Of a stretch of DNA of 25,793 nucleotides, positions 7,601-15,385 are shown one piece after another. The number at the start of each line of letters is the position of its first letter. The first letter of the stretch is position 1. Source of the stretch: Candidatus Helarchaeota archaeon. Its GTDB lineage: Archaea; Asgardarchaeota; Lokiarchaeia; Helarchaeales; HEL-GB-A. The position numbers were made by a program, and so were the translations under genes. The notes beneath the pieces are model-generated. The model was given only the letters and a program-made list of their open reading frames with translations. It was not told where the DNA came from and made no database searches. The stretch lies in assembly GCA_016840125.1 (NCBI GenBank), contig JAEOSY010000447.1, positions 1 through 25,793 on the forward strand, in the 5' to 3' direction.

Positions 7601-9240
7601 TCATCAGTCGATTCCGGTGAGACAAGTTCAGGGCTAGTCCCAACGAATGGCGTAACCACGAAAACATCGTCTTCTACAATTCCGCCTAACCCGTCCTCCA
7701 CAACAATCGTATAATTCCACGTGCCAATTTCTAATTCATCAATATTTATTATAATGTCTTCACCAGAACTCCATGCACCTTCTCTAAAGGATTGATTATT
7801 CCTGGTAATTACATAAGACGTGTTCCTGACCGTATTATCGAGAATTGTCCATATAATTGCATCATCTTCCAGTTCCGCATAAAAATCGGAAGGGTTATTG
7901 AGTGCTGGGATAATATTATTATATAATAGCACTTTGTAAAAAATGTCCTTATCAGTCCCCGCGTCCTCATAAGGTTGCTGATCCTCCCATGCAACATGCA
8001 CGTTCCCACTTTCATCTACTGCAAGCGTTGGTTTCTCAGAAACCCAGGTTGATTCCGTGGAGATCACCGTGATATTACTCCATATACCGGTAGCCGCGGT
8101 GTAATTCTGGTGAAGAATGCTTGGATTTCCAACAGCCCCATCATCCCATACGAGATGGATGGTCCCATTTGCCCCCACGGTAAGAGCTGGATGCTCAGAT
8201 GGCCCAGTTGATCCCGTAGAAATCACGGTCGTACTGCTCCACGTGCTGGTAGCTACAGTATAATTCTTGTAAAAAATATCAAAATCAGTACCAGATCCAT
8301 CATAAGTGGACGAATCATCCCATGCGACATGGATCGTCCCATCTGCCCCCACCACAAGTGTTGGATTCCGAGAGCCCCCCCCATCTGATTCCGTAGATAC
8401 GATTGTGGTATTGCTCCACGTGCCAGCAGCCACCGTATAATTCTTGTAAAATATATCATAATCGCTATTTCCATCTAAAGGTGTGCTATCAAACCATGCA
8501 AGGTGCACCTTCCCATTTTGCTCTACTTCAAGAGATGCTCCAAGCGACCAGCTAGTTGATTCCGTGGAAACGATGGTAGTATTGCTCCAGGTGCCAGCAG
8601 CTATAGTGTAGTTCTTGTAGAAAATGTCCCAATCGGAACCTGGTCCATCTAAAGCTGTCTGGTCCTCCCATGCGAGGTGGAGAGTCCCGTTTTCCTCCCT
8701 AAGGGCTGGATGGTACGAGGTGGAAGTTGATTCCGTGGAAACCACGACAGTCGTGCTCCACGTGCCGGTGGCTACCGTATAATTCTTATAGAAAATATCA
8801 TAATCATTTGAACCGTCTAACAATGAATTATCCTGCCAAACGATATGGACATTCCCATCCCCATCCACTGCCAGTACTGGGTCCTCCGCATTTCCGGTTG
8901 ATTCCGTGGAAATCCAGATGGTCGGGCTCCATGTCCCCGTAGCCGCCGTGTAATTCTTATAAAAAATACGTTTAGGGGGATCATTGATGAAAGAATCCTG
9001 CCATACTACATGGATATTCTGATCATCATCCACGACAAGCGCGGGATCTTGAGAAGCATAATTTGAAGTTGGATAGAAGACTTTCAGTAGACTCATTGGA
9101 GGCGCAGATCCCGCATGTATGCACACATCTTGATTTTCTATCTTCCATCTGTTTTCGATATTATGCGGACTTAATATACATGTAAATATCATAACCATAA
9201 CTAAAATTAACGTCGGTATGCAGGCATAACGATTTCTCAT
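4699..9240 (-). CDS. Toll-like single-pass receptor: two propellers, Ig-like domains, TM, TIR, winged-helix tail
   Basis: A 1513-residue protein. Order: signal peptide (1-24); seven roughly 58-residue repeats of the form P-L-V-D-G-N-HVAWQD, DIFYKNYTVATGTWS, STEST (about 57-438); an Ig-like domain (440-533); seven more repeats (535-938); three Ig-like domains (939-1222); a TM helix (1227-1247); a TIR domain from about 1257 (INVFISHAMVDY at 1259, NIDDWMEATVPLS); then a winged-helix-like tail (about 1396-1500) with a Lys-rich end. Glu1333 in KDCQREIKLA sits where catalytic TIR NADases have theirs. Seven plus seven repeats imply two 7-bladed propellers. I chose ATG 9240 because the TATA box at 9269-9278 leaves only a short leader; ATG 9264 and TTG 9270 would lie upstream of transcription start. 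Probably an outside-in receptor; the ligand is unknown. Confidence 0.9.
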   Translation of the reverse strand: MRNRYACIPTLILVMVMIFTCILSPHNIENRWKIENQDVCIHAGSAPPMSLLKVFYPTSNYASQDPALVVDDDQNIHVVWQDSFINDPPKRIFYKNYTAATGTWSPTIWISTESTGNAEDPVLAVDGDGNVHIVWQDNSLLDGSNDYDIFYKNYTVATGTWSTTVVVSTESTSTSYHPALREENGTLHLAWEDQTALDGPGSDWDIFYKNYTIAAGTWSNTTIVSTESTSWSLGASLEVEQNGKVHLAWFDSTPLDGNSDYDIFYKNYTVAAGTWSNTTIVSTESDGGGSRNPTLVVGADGTIHVAWDDSSTYDGSGTDFDIFYKNYTVATSTWSSTTVISTGSTGPSEHPALTVGANGTIHLVWDDGAVGNPSILHQNYTAATGIWSNITVISTESTWVSEKPTLAVDESGNVHVAWEDQQPYEDAGTDKDIFYKVLLYNNIIPALNNPSDFYAELEDDAIIWTILDNTVRNTSYVITRNNQSFREGAWSSGEDIIINIDELEIGTWNYTIVVEDGLGGIVEDDVFVVTPFVGTSPELVSPESTDDSKFPDLAIDGTGNVNLAYVDRTTLVGNDYSNDFDVFYKNFPIATGKWSNTSVIFPESNQTFTYNPSIVVDSIGNSHFAWYDDANYSGAGTDFDIFYINYTVATGTWSNMVIVSTESTTSSFLPSLAVDGDGNVHVAWQDQTDILGASTDWDIFYKHYNATTGVWSNTTVVSNAYIIDIAWEEFVHSEWPDLTVDQIGNVHLTWRDKTNHTGCDYDYDIFYRNLTVSTGTWSNITVVSTESTEESANPSLAVDGFGNIYIAWRDKINFPADTDIFFRNYNVSTDLWSNTTMLTPDSIFDSFNPSLAVEANGNIHLAWEERTEYGGEGWDLDIVYREWRTSMGRWSPTMVVSVGTSTDSEDPSLVMDGNGNVHIVWVERGDENIYYSRILYKNDPPVMINPPNPYYELGSLGNSLNWFIGDAGVSSTNYIIRRNGTLVADAAWTAYENITYDTDGLGVGTWNFTITLDDGLHGIAYDDVIVTVNDRPIVTQPVDLTYQNGTMEYLNPFIEWIITDSYLNSSANYTVVRNSMEIANGTWSSEINENIIHTNLTTLGIGFWYYTIVVEDGILGFNWIVNDTVLVTINDPIAITTPPDLDYQFGTTNQTISWVIMDLVSPDTYYIITRNGALIASGNWSATVPIAIDVSALGVGTHHYKIIVYDGAGATISDEVVVTVNPEPLQLWSFIVIAIAVAVTAGLLYYLRREGLIGRKPPINVFISHAMVDYKKYRVGELASNIASKKQVKEGFICEEGMKANIDDWMEATVPLSHVFVFLATKNSIKSKDCQREIKLARENDIFIIPLKAEDLKWADLAKLDMQREFGFTLTQDNFDEIVGNLSEYLDKLKLDLDKMHVQLKKSSILFMPALETALNLSENQMRRLIKILIKNGDVLGVWSIDNKHFLKDKEVLRRINAYNITLTPANFEKLIELIGISEESRATLHTILEKKLKKDLEQSPASKKKLPASPKR
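5610..6425 (-). repeat. Three tandem Ig/cadherin-like domain repeats within the receptor gene
   Basis: Coding repeats of about 95 residues. Each has the pattern W-I-x-D, Y-x-I-x-RNG, A-x-W, LGVGTWxYTIxVxDG and then VxVTVND. A fourth copy at about 7640-7925 separates the two propellers. The spacing suggests a stalk that holds the propellers away from the membrane. Confidence 0.7.
6430..9067 (-). repeat. Fourteen coding repeats in two blocks of seven
   Basis: DNA repeats of about 175-180 bases encode the propeller blades: seven copies in about 7925-9067 and seven in about 6430-7630, split by an Ig-like domain. Copies in the first block are very alike at DNA level around the part that codes for NYTVATGTWS, which suggests recent duplication or gene conversion. 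These are coding repeats, not a CRISPR array. Confidence 0.8.
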
Positions 9241-9468
9241 CCTTTCTTCAGCCCCGATATTCATAATCAAATTTATAGTTCAGAAGTAAATCACACAATA
9301 AGTCTACATTTAGGATGTTAAAAGTGATTTTGATTTTTTGAGATAGAGGAAATTAACTAGCACCTTATGCTAATTCTCCACAAAATATATAGCGACGATG
9401 GTTAAAACTGGTATACAGATAATTTATGATATTTGTTCTTACTCACCTTTGCACAGAGTGGGATATTT
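9241..9468. promoter_or_regulatory. Divergent promoter region of the two TIR receptor genes
   Basis: A 228-base gap. On the minus strand CTATAAATTT (9269-9278) serves the first receptor, with transcription start predicted near 9248. On the plus strand TAATTTATGA (about 9420-9429) serves the second, with start near 9450. Between them, TAGCA-CCTTA-TGCTA (9358-9372) forms a short inverted repeat with AA/TT extending past one mismatch, near the middle of the gap. It could be a shared operator; the arms are too short to be sure. Confidence 0.5.
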
Positions 9469-12400
9469 ATGAATAAGCGCGCAAGAAAGGTTTCAATTCT
9501 ATTATTACTTCTCTTTTCAGGAATGATAATTCTAATGTGCACTCATTTAACCATGCGCCCCATGGAACTGAGAACGCCAGCGACCTCCGAAGGCCAGAAT
9601 CTAGGCTCCAGTACTGCGAGGTACGATCCTGAGCTCATATTTAACTACTTTGAGGGCAAATCCTACGTCACATGCGAGGTACAAGGTAATTATTTATATA
9701 CGGTAGGTTTATCGCAACTCACAATTTTTAATATCTCTGTTCCCTCTGCAATGGTAAAAATTGCTACTTTGGATGGGTTGGGTATGCTCTCGGATTTGGA
9801 TATCGAAGGCAATTTTGCCTACCTTACATCAGAAGCATTTGATCTTGTGGTCGTTAACATTTCGGATCCAAGTTCACCCCAACAAATTGGGTCTTATTCT
9901 GGCGTATCAGATCCATATGAAATTGAAATCGTAGGTAACATTGCTTATATGGGCTATGACCAGTTTGTTTCCCCTAAACTTGCGATTGTCAATATAACAG
10001 CCCCGGATCCCCTAAATTTTACAGTAATACAAACTGCATCAACGGGTTTTATACAAGATCTGGAGATCGTTAATGACGTCGCTTATCTTTGCGGCGGCAG
10101 GCTGAGTGATGTTGTAAGGAGATATAACATCACCAATCCCAGCTCACCCGTTCAAATCTTACCTTGGCTAAATACACAATCCGCAATGGCTATTAAAGTG
10201 GTGGGAGACATTGCGTATGTTGCGACTGAATTTACTGGATTATATATTTATAATCTCACGAATCCGACGTCGCCCGTTCAAGTCGGGAGTTACGTCGATG
10301 TGGGAGGGGCGTATGATGTCGACATTCAGTCGAATTTGGCCTTCATTGCGGATGGTTTCGATGGACTTGAAGTTCTCGATATCTCGAATCCAGCTACTCC
10401 CCAAAAAGTAGGACACTTTACCAATGATAAAGCTTGCCTCGTTGTTCGAGTTTCAAATGATATTGTTTATCTCCTCCATGGTAATGGTTTTATGTATGAT
10501 TCTGATGCAATAACAACCCTTCAACTGAAATACAATGTATTGCATCCAGAAAGTGTGGGACAAGCCGTAGTCTCGAGTTATAATATAGATGTAAAAGACG
10601 ATATAGTAATCACCACGGATATGTGGTTAAATATTTACAATGTCAGCGAACCCACCAATCCCAGTTTCGTATGTGATTACTTTGGTACAACACCAAATAT
10701 TTACAATATAAAAATTGACGGGAATCTCGCTTATATTCTGAGAACTACAGGTACAGAAAAATTACAAATTCTGAATATATCGGACCCTAGTTCCCCTATC
10801 GAATTAGGGGGGTATGAACATGTAATGTATGATAGCCCAATACAGGATGCCCCTTATGCAGACATGGAAATTCATTATCCACTCCTTTTTATTCGTACTC
10901 CCCCAGAATTACTAATCTTAAACGTCTCTAACCCTTCTTCACCCACTAAATTAGCGAATTATTCAGTTCCTGGTTATGAATTTAATGCAATGGCAGTTCA
11001 TGGAAATTTAGTCTATCTTACTTTTCAATATTCCACAGTACCCTACATCCCTAATGGAATAAGTGTGGTTAATATTTCCAATCCGGCTCTGCCGGTTGAA
11101 ATCTATAATACGACTAGTTTTACTGACATGGAATTAGTTATTGATAATAACCTTCTTTATAGCGCAGGAATCGGGTCGGGCTTTCGAATTTCTAATATTA
11201 GCAATCCAACCAATATTGTCCCAATAGCCTCCTATGTTCCAGAAACTCCAAGTGGAACTGTTAGAACATTAGTAGTTGACGCGGGCTTTGCGTACCTCAG
11301 CTCAGATCCCAAATTAGTAATCGTAAATGTTAGCGATCCCTTCACTCCGGAATATTTAGGTGAAAGTGCAACAGGTGATCTTATCTTTGACCTTGCAGTT
11401 CAGGGCGATTATGTCTATGCGGCATACATAAGTGAGGGATTTAAAGTCATTCGAATTGATGAGGACACGGACTTTGATGGAATTGTGGACTGCAGAGAAG
11501 TATATGAATTGCATACAAATCCAATCAGCGCAGATAGCGACCAGGACGGTTTATCTGACGGGGCTGAACTCAACACTTACAATACAGATCCATTGGATGG
11601 CGATAGCGACAGCGATGGTCTAGGTGATGGGTCTGAAATATTAACTTATGGTACTAACCCCAAAATCAATGATACGGATTCGGATGGGATTTACGATCAG
11701 GAGGAGGTAATATATGGTGTAGACGGTTATATAACGGATCCGAATCTAGTGGATACAGATGGGGATGGAATCGAGGATCAAGAAGAACTGCTCTCTGGTC
11801 TAGATACGTTTATTACCAATCCCATATCTAATGATACGGATGGCGATGGAATGACGGATGGGTGGGAGGTCCAATACAATTTAACCCCGACCTCTGATCT
11901 CGATGCAAGCCAAGATCCGGATGGAGATCATGTGACAAATCTGCAGGAATTCAATATCTCATCCAATCCAACGACCGCGATTGATAATGATAGTGACCTG
12001 ATAGCCGACGATTGGGAACTATATCATGGCATCGACAATCCCCTCAGCGATCATGATAATGATAGTTTAACCGCGCTCCAAGAATTCACGGCTGGAACCC
12101 ATCCTCATTCGAATGACACCGACGGGGATACCATGGATGATTTCTGGGAAGTTTTTTACGGAATAAATCCACTAATTGATGATCGGTTAGGTGATCCGGA
12201 TAATGATGAATTGATCAATCTTCAGGAATATTACTGGCACACAGATCCTACCGTGAGTGATACTGATGGCGATGGCTTTAAGGATGGCGTCGAAGTCTCT
12301 TCAGAGACCGATCCCCTTGATAGTACCGACCATCCCCCGTTACCCAATTATTGGCTTTTTATTATTTTAATTATCATCATAGGAACAATTGCTACCCTGC

Positions 12401-13209
12401 TATACCTCCGATCAACGGGACGGCTTTATCGAAAAGCTCCTATTAACGTATTCATCAGCCATGCGGTCCCTGATTTTAAAACTCATAAGGTGAGGGGCCT
12501 CGCCAAACGCATTAGAGATTTGAAAGCGGTGAATCGAAGCTTTTATTGTGAAGAGGATTTGCAGTTTAACATTGATGAGTGGATAAAGGAAACAGTCCCC
12601 CTTTCACAAGTTCTTATTTTTATCGCTACGGAAAATTCGTTAAAATCAAAGGACTGTGCGAAAGAACTTCGACTTGCTAAGAAAAACAATCTTTTTATTA
12701 TACCATTAAAAGATAGAAACTTAGACTGGGAAAACTTAAAAATAGGAAGAACTAAGCTGAGTCGGGAATTCGGATTCACTTATAATCCCAAGAAGGCTTC
12801 TAGGACATTTAAAGAGATTTCTGCCTATATTAGCAAATTTAAAGAGGCGTTAGATGAATTATACGTGGAAACACGGAAATCGAAGGAAATTTCGTTCCAA
12901 AAACTTGAGGCCACCTTAGATCTAAGTGAAGATCAAATCAGAAAACTCGTTGATACATTAGATAAGCTGCACCGAATCAAGGGCGCCTGGAATAAAAATA
13001 AAACTTCTTATCTTCCGGAGAAAGAAATAAAACGTCGAGTCAAAGCCATCGCCGATCTGCACTTAACTGACTCTGTCACAGAGGTTATGGAAAAAGCTGA
13101 TTTGCATCCCGATTCCAAAGACCTTGTGGAACGTTTCTTAAAGGTGAAGAAGGAGAAAGAGGCATTAAGCCAAAAGATTGATATGCTTGCGCCCTATAAA
13201 ACGGACTAA
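9469..13209 (+). CDS. Toll-like single-pass receptor: LVIVD propellers, calcium repeats, TM, TIR, winged-helix tail
   Basis: A 1246-residue protein. Order: signal anchor (about 8-27); fourteen LVIVD-type repeats (pattern G-N-xAYLA-x-GLxIxNISNPSSPxxVGSY) at about 50-664, matching two 7-bladed propellers; about twelve DxDxDGxxD calcium-binding repeats of thrombospondin-3 type (665-955); a TM helix (960-982); a TIR domain from about 990 (INVFISHAVPDF at 992, CEEDLQFNIDEWIKETVPLS, then KDCAKEL with catalytic-position Glu1066); and a winged-helix-like tail with charged coiled helices (1136-1246). TIR and tail are clearly homologous to the divergent neighbour, while the ectodomain family differs. 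ATG 9469 is chosen over TTG 9433 because it begins the signal sequence and follows the TATA box. Probably a calcium-stabilised receptor using NAD-cleaving or TIR-TIR signalling. Confidence 0.92.
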   Translation: MNKRARKVSILLLLLFSGMIILMCTHLTMRPMELRTPATSEGQNLGSSTARYDPELIFNYFEGKSYVTCEVQGNYLYTVGLSQLTIFNISVPSAMVKIATLDGLGMLSDLDIEGNFAYLTSEAFDLVVVNISDPSSPQQIGSYSGVSDPYEIEIVGNIAYMGYDQFVSPKLAIVNITAPDPLNFTVIQTASTGFIQDLEIVNDVAYLCGGRLSDVVRRYNITNPSSPVQILPWLNTQSAMAIKVVGDIAYVATEFTGLYIYNLTNPTSPVQVGSYVDVGGAYDVDIQSNLAFIADGFDGLEVLDISNPATPQKVGHFTNDKACLVVRVSNDIVYLLHGNGFMYDSDAITTLQLKYNVLHPESVGQAVVSSYNIDVKDDIVITTDMWLNIYNVSEPTNPSFVCDYFGTTPNIYNIKIDGNLAYILRTTGTEKLQILNISDPSSPIELGGYEHVMYDSPIQDAPYADMEIHYPLLFIRTPPELLILNVSNPSSPTKLANYSVPGYEFNAMAVHGNLVYLTFQYSTVPYIPNGISVVNISNPALPVEIYNTTSFTDMELVIDNNLLYSAGIGSGFRISNISNPTNIVPIASYVPETPSGTVRTLVVDAGFAYLSSDPKLVIVNVSDPFTPEYLGESATGDLIFDLAVQGDYVYAAYISEGFKVIRIDEDTDFDGIVDCREVYELHTNPISADSDQDGLSDGAELNTYNTDPLDGDSDSDGLGDGSEILTYGTNPKINDTDSDGIYDQEEVIYGVDGYITDPNLVDTDGDGIEDQEELLSGLDTFITNPISNDTDGDGMTDGWEVQYNLTPTSDLDASQDPDGDHVTNLQEFNISSNPTTAIDNDSDLIADDWELYHGIDNPLSDHDNDSLTALQEFTAGTHPHSNDTDGDTMDDFWEVFYGINPLIDDRLGDPDNDELINLQEYYWHTDPTVSDTDGDGFKDGVEVSSETDPLDSTDHPPLPNYWLFIILIIIIGTIATLLYLRSTGRLYRKAPINVFISHAVPDFKTHKVRGLAKRIRDLKAVNRSFYCEEDLQFNIDEWIKETVPLSQVLIFIATENSLKSKDCAKELRLAKKNNLFIIPLKDRNLDWENLKIGRTKLSREFGFTYNPKKASRTFKEISAYISKFKEALDELYVETRKSKEISFQKLEATLDLSEDQIRKLVDTLDKLHRIKGAWNKNKTSYLPEKEIKRRVKAIADLHLTDSVTEVMEKADLHPDSKDLVERFLKVKKEKEALSQKIDMLAPYKTD
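11461..12330 (+). repeat. Calcium-binding DxDxDGxxD repeat region in the second receptor
   Basis: About twelve aspartate-rich loops (for example DSDQDGLSD, DTDGDGIED, DTDGDGFKD) every 20-25 residues, each followed by E-L/V and often TNP or TDP. This is the thrombospondin type-3 stalk pattern. It likely forms a rigid calcium-loaded rod between propellers and membrane. Confidence 0.85.
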
Positions 13210-13282
13210 CTTTGTGATTCTAGTGGAATATCAAATTCTTCAGCCTAAGTCAAAAAAGGAAGAAAGGAGATAAAGGTCCTTA

Positions 13283-13316
13283 ATTAAGAGGTTTTCCCAC
13301 AAGAAAACCTCTTAAT
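13283..13316. terminator. Perfect 14-bp hairpin between convergent genes
   Basis: ATTAAGAGGTTTTC and its exact reverse complement flank the loop CCACAA. It lies 74 bases after the receptor stop and 61 bases beyond the next gene's stop on the other strand, so it probably ends transcription both ways. There is no long T-run, so an RNA-processing or protein-binding site is the alternative. Confidence 0.6.
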
Positions 13317-13376
13317 ATGAATCAACTATTAGTCTATTCAATTCTCCACCCCTTTTCAAAATATAGGAAAGGATTG

Positions 13377-15143
13377 CTACGTAAAATTAGATACCTTTCG
13401 TTTGATTTTCCGCCACCCATAATACGCGAGTAAAGCATTCCCTACAAATAACAGGGTGACATACACTATGCCTATAATAGAGTTTAAGCTCGCGTATATA
13501 TCAAACGCGAAGAAATCTACATGACCAAAGGTTAAAAAGATATTAAATTTGGGTTTATACCAAATCTGGAAAGGTGTATTGGCATCTACACCGTTAATGG
13601 ATTCGTTGAACCGATCCAAAAAATTCATTCCGTAACTATCGAACACCCCACCCATGGAATATCCATTCTCCAAGACGGTCGTTAAGAGAAAAATAGTGAT
13701 TCTTTTAACCCCAAAATGCTTGGCAATAAGCGCATCTCGAACTAAATTGTCATACCCATAATACGCGTCGCTATAACAAGTACAATTGGTGATACCAAGA
13801 TAGATCCCCATCTTGCTGTGATTTCCAAATTTGGCATCTAACCCCTCTGCCAAGAGGCTCATCTGTGTGTAGATCCAGTAAGGTCCCCCATCCAAATATC
13901 CAATAAGCGGATTTTCTGTGGTGCCCCCATAAGGTTTTTCCCCCATATACCAGCACCGATAACTCATGGGAGCATACTCATCTAAGGCACCAGTGTCCAG
14001 ATCTAGGAATGAATATCGCCGAATATAGTGGAGATCATAATCCCCATCAAAGAGATCAATGGCAGATTCAACGTAGTTAATAGCCGAGAGTTCTAATTCG
14101 GGTGCGTTGAATTCCGTCCAGTTGAAAAAATCGTACCACAACGCCATCGCTTGATCGTGTCTTTCTCTATTGGGACTGGCATCGATATCCTGAACTAGAT
14201 GTACATAGGGGCCCTCAATGTCAAAAGCGAGCCCTTTTACATTGGTAAGGTTGTTATCATGAATCACAGACACGAGGGTTTTTGCATAATCGATGGTATT
14301 TTGCGTATTGCCATCCCACACGAAGGCACCGGGAAATCCGGGCACGCTTAAAAAGACGGTCATATTAGGATACGAAGTATTGTACCCCGTAATTGTATTG
14401 ACGAAATTCGGTCTTTTGGTGAGGTCCGAGACATTCTCAAAGTTGCAAAAAACAACTATTGCGTTGTGCTCATTTAACTCCTCCCCTATTGTAGAATTTA
14501 TTCTCCCATATCCCCCCCAGAAGGCGATTTCGGCTTGATAATCATTCGGCTCTATAGTTATGGGAATTTGCAGGACTCCAGGAATAGCCATAATTACCAA
14601 GGGAATTCCCAATAACAGCAACCCAACAAGCAAAACCGTTTTAATTTTTCCACTTTTATATGCTTTAAATAAACCAGAATTCTGCTTTCTGTTTTTGAGC
14701 CGAAAATATATATTATAAGTATTTGCCGCTAAACTTACAACTGCTCCGATGCACAATGCAATGAATAGGAACAGGGATATTGCATAGGTAATGGGTAAAA
14801 CATTTGCAAAATTCCAGTAATCCCAGAGCGAAAGAAAATAAATCATAATTATAAATATAATGTTTCCAGTAAATGTGATCCCTGGTTTAATTAACCTTAC
14901 TGGATCATCGGTCAATGAATAGGCAAATAGGAGTCCTAAAAATAACCAAAACAATAGTGTTAGTAAAATATCTGGCCAAAATATTAATGTAGGATAGGAC
15001 AGTGCTGAAAAAACTATCAACGACGCAAATAAACACAGGGAAGATCCAAAAATAGCTTGATTGAACTTTCTTATCCATGCCAATTTAAGATAAGTCCCGA
15101 CCAACTTTGAGTTTGTGCCCTTTATTTCATTCTGCTTACTCAT
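13377..15143 (-). CDS. Polytopic membrane protein with external glycosidase-like TIM-barrel domain
   Basis: A 588-residue protein with five N-terminal TM helices (roughly 28-49, 52-75, 88-109, 117-139, 169-191), an external domain of about 340 residues with many N-glycosylation sequons, and one C-terminal TM (about 555-580) before a basic tail (WRKIKRK). The external domain has strand-like segments of a TIM barrel: NAIVVFCNFENV, NMTVFLSVPGFPGAFVWDG, VKGLAFDIEGPY, ELELSAINYVES, YAPMSYRCWYMG and KMGIYLGITNC. The DIE at Asp308-Glu310 sits where GH18-like enzymes keep their acid, so glycan cleavage or binding is inferred. ATG 15143 follows GGGAG at a good distance; the longer frame to 15221 lacks this. 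It lies between the second TIR receptor and the TBP-SIR2 gene; a functional link is unproven. Confidence 0.8.
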   Translation of the reverse strand: MSKQNEIKGTNSKLVGTYLKLAWIRKFNQAIFGSSLCLFASLIVFSALSYPTLIFWPDILLTLLFWLFLGLLFAYSLTDDPVRLIKPGITFTGNIIFIIMIYFLSLWDYWNFANVLPITYAISLFLFIALCIGAVVSLAANTYNIYFRLKNRKQNSGLFKAYKSGKIKTVLLVGLLLLGIPLVIMAIPGVLQIPITIEPNDYQAEIAFWGGYGRINSTIGEELNEHNAIVVFCNFENVSDLTKRPNFVNTITGYNTSYPNMTVFLSVPGFPGAFVWDGNTQNTIDYAKTLVSVIHDNNLTNVKGLAFDIEGPYVHLVQDIDASPNRERHDQAMALWYDFFNWTEFNAPELELSAINYVESAIDLFDGDYDLHYIRRYSFLDLDTGALDEYAPMSYRCWYMGEKPYGGTTENPLIGYLDGGPYWIYTQMSLLAEGLDAKFGNHSKMGIYLGITNCTCYSDAYYGYDNLVRDALIAKHFGVKRITIFLLTTVLENGYSMGGVFDSYGMNFLDRFNESINGVDANTPFQIWYKPKFNIFLTFGHVDFFAFDIYASLNSIIGIVYVTLLFVGNALLAYYGWRKIKRKVSNFT

Positions 15144-15247
15144 CAAATCTCCCTGCAACTGCTGAATAAGAATAGGTATAATGATCTCTAATGAATTTTT
15201 GCATTGATTATATCTGAACAAAAATCACTAATTGGATAGAAACTAAG

Positions 15248-15255
15248 AAAAAAAA
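15248..15255 (-). terminator. Oligo-T stop after the TBP-SIR2 gene region
   Basis: Eight T on the minus strand preceded by CTCCCC lie just past the anchor remnant and about 130 bases beyond the TBP-SIR2-TPR stop. It would end that transcript before the ribosome-binding site of the glycosidase-like gene. Confidence 0.5.
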
Positions 15256-15269
15256 GGGGAGATATTAGA

Positions 15270-15385
15270 TTAATAGATTTCTATTTGTTTCCAAGGTTTT
15301 CTTTTTCGGCTAATGATAAAAATTAAGCTTATTAAACCGAATAGAGCGTAGAGTGCACTGTAACCTGGAATCGCTCCTCCATGTT
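15270..15385 (-). pseudogene. Remnant of a surface-protein C-terminal anchor
   Basis: One minus-strand frame reads HGGAIPGYSALYALFGLIS, then LIFIISRKRKPWKQIEIY and a stop at 15270-15272. This is a short external linker with IPGY, one TM helix and a basic cytosolic tail. GxIPGY-TM-basic tails resemble the C-terminal sorting or anchor segments of Asgard surface proteins (from memory, the Loki/Heimdall-CTERM type). No ATG or signal peptide goes with it, and upstream the frame runs into the TBP-SIR2-TPR gene in a different frame. It is best read as the last piece of a surface-protein gene whose front was replaced. Confidence 0.55.

Noticed and set aside
6430..9067. Regular repeats that could suggest a CRISPR array
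   Set aside because: The unit is about 175-180 bases, always in frame and codes for propeller blades; there are no short direct repeats with unique spacers.
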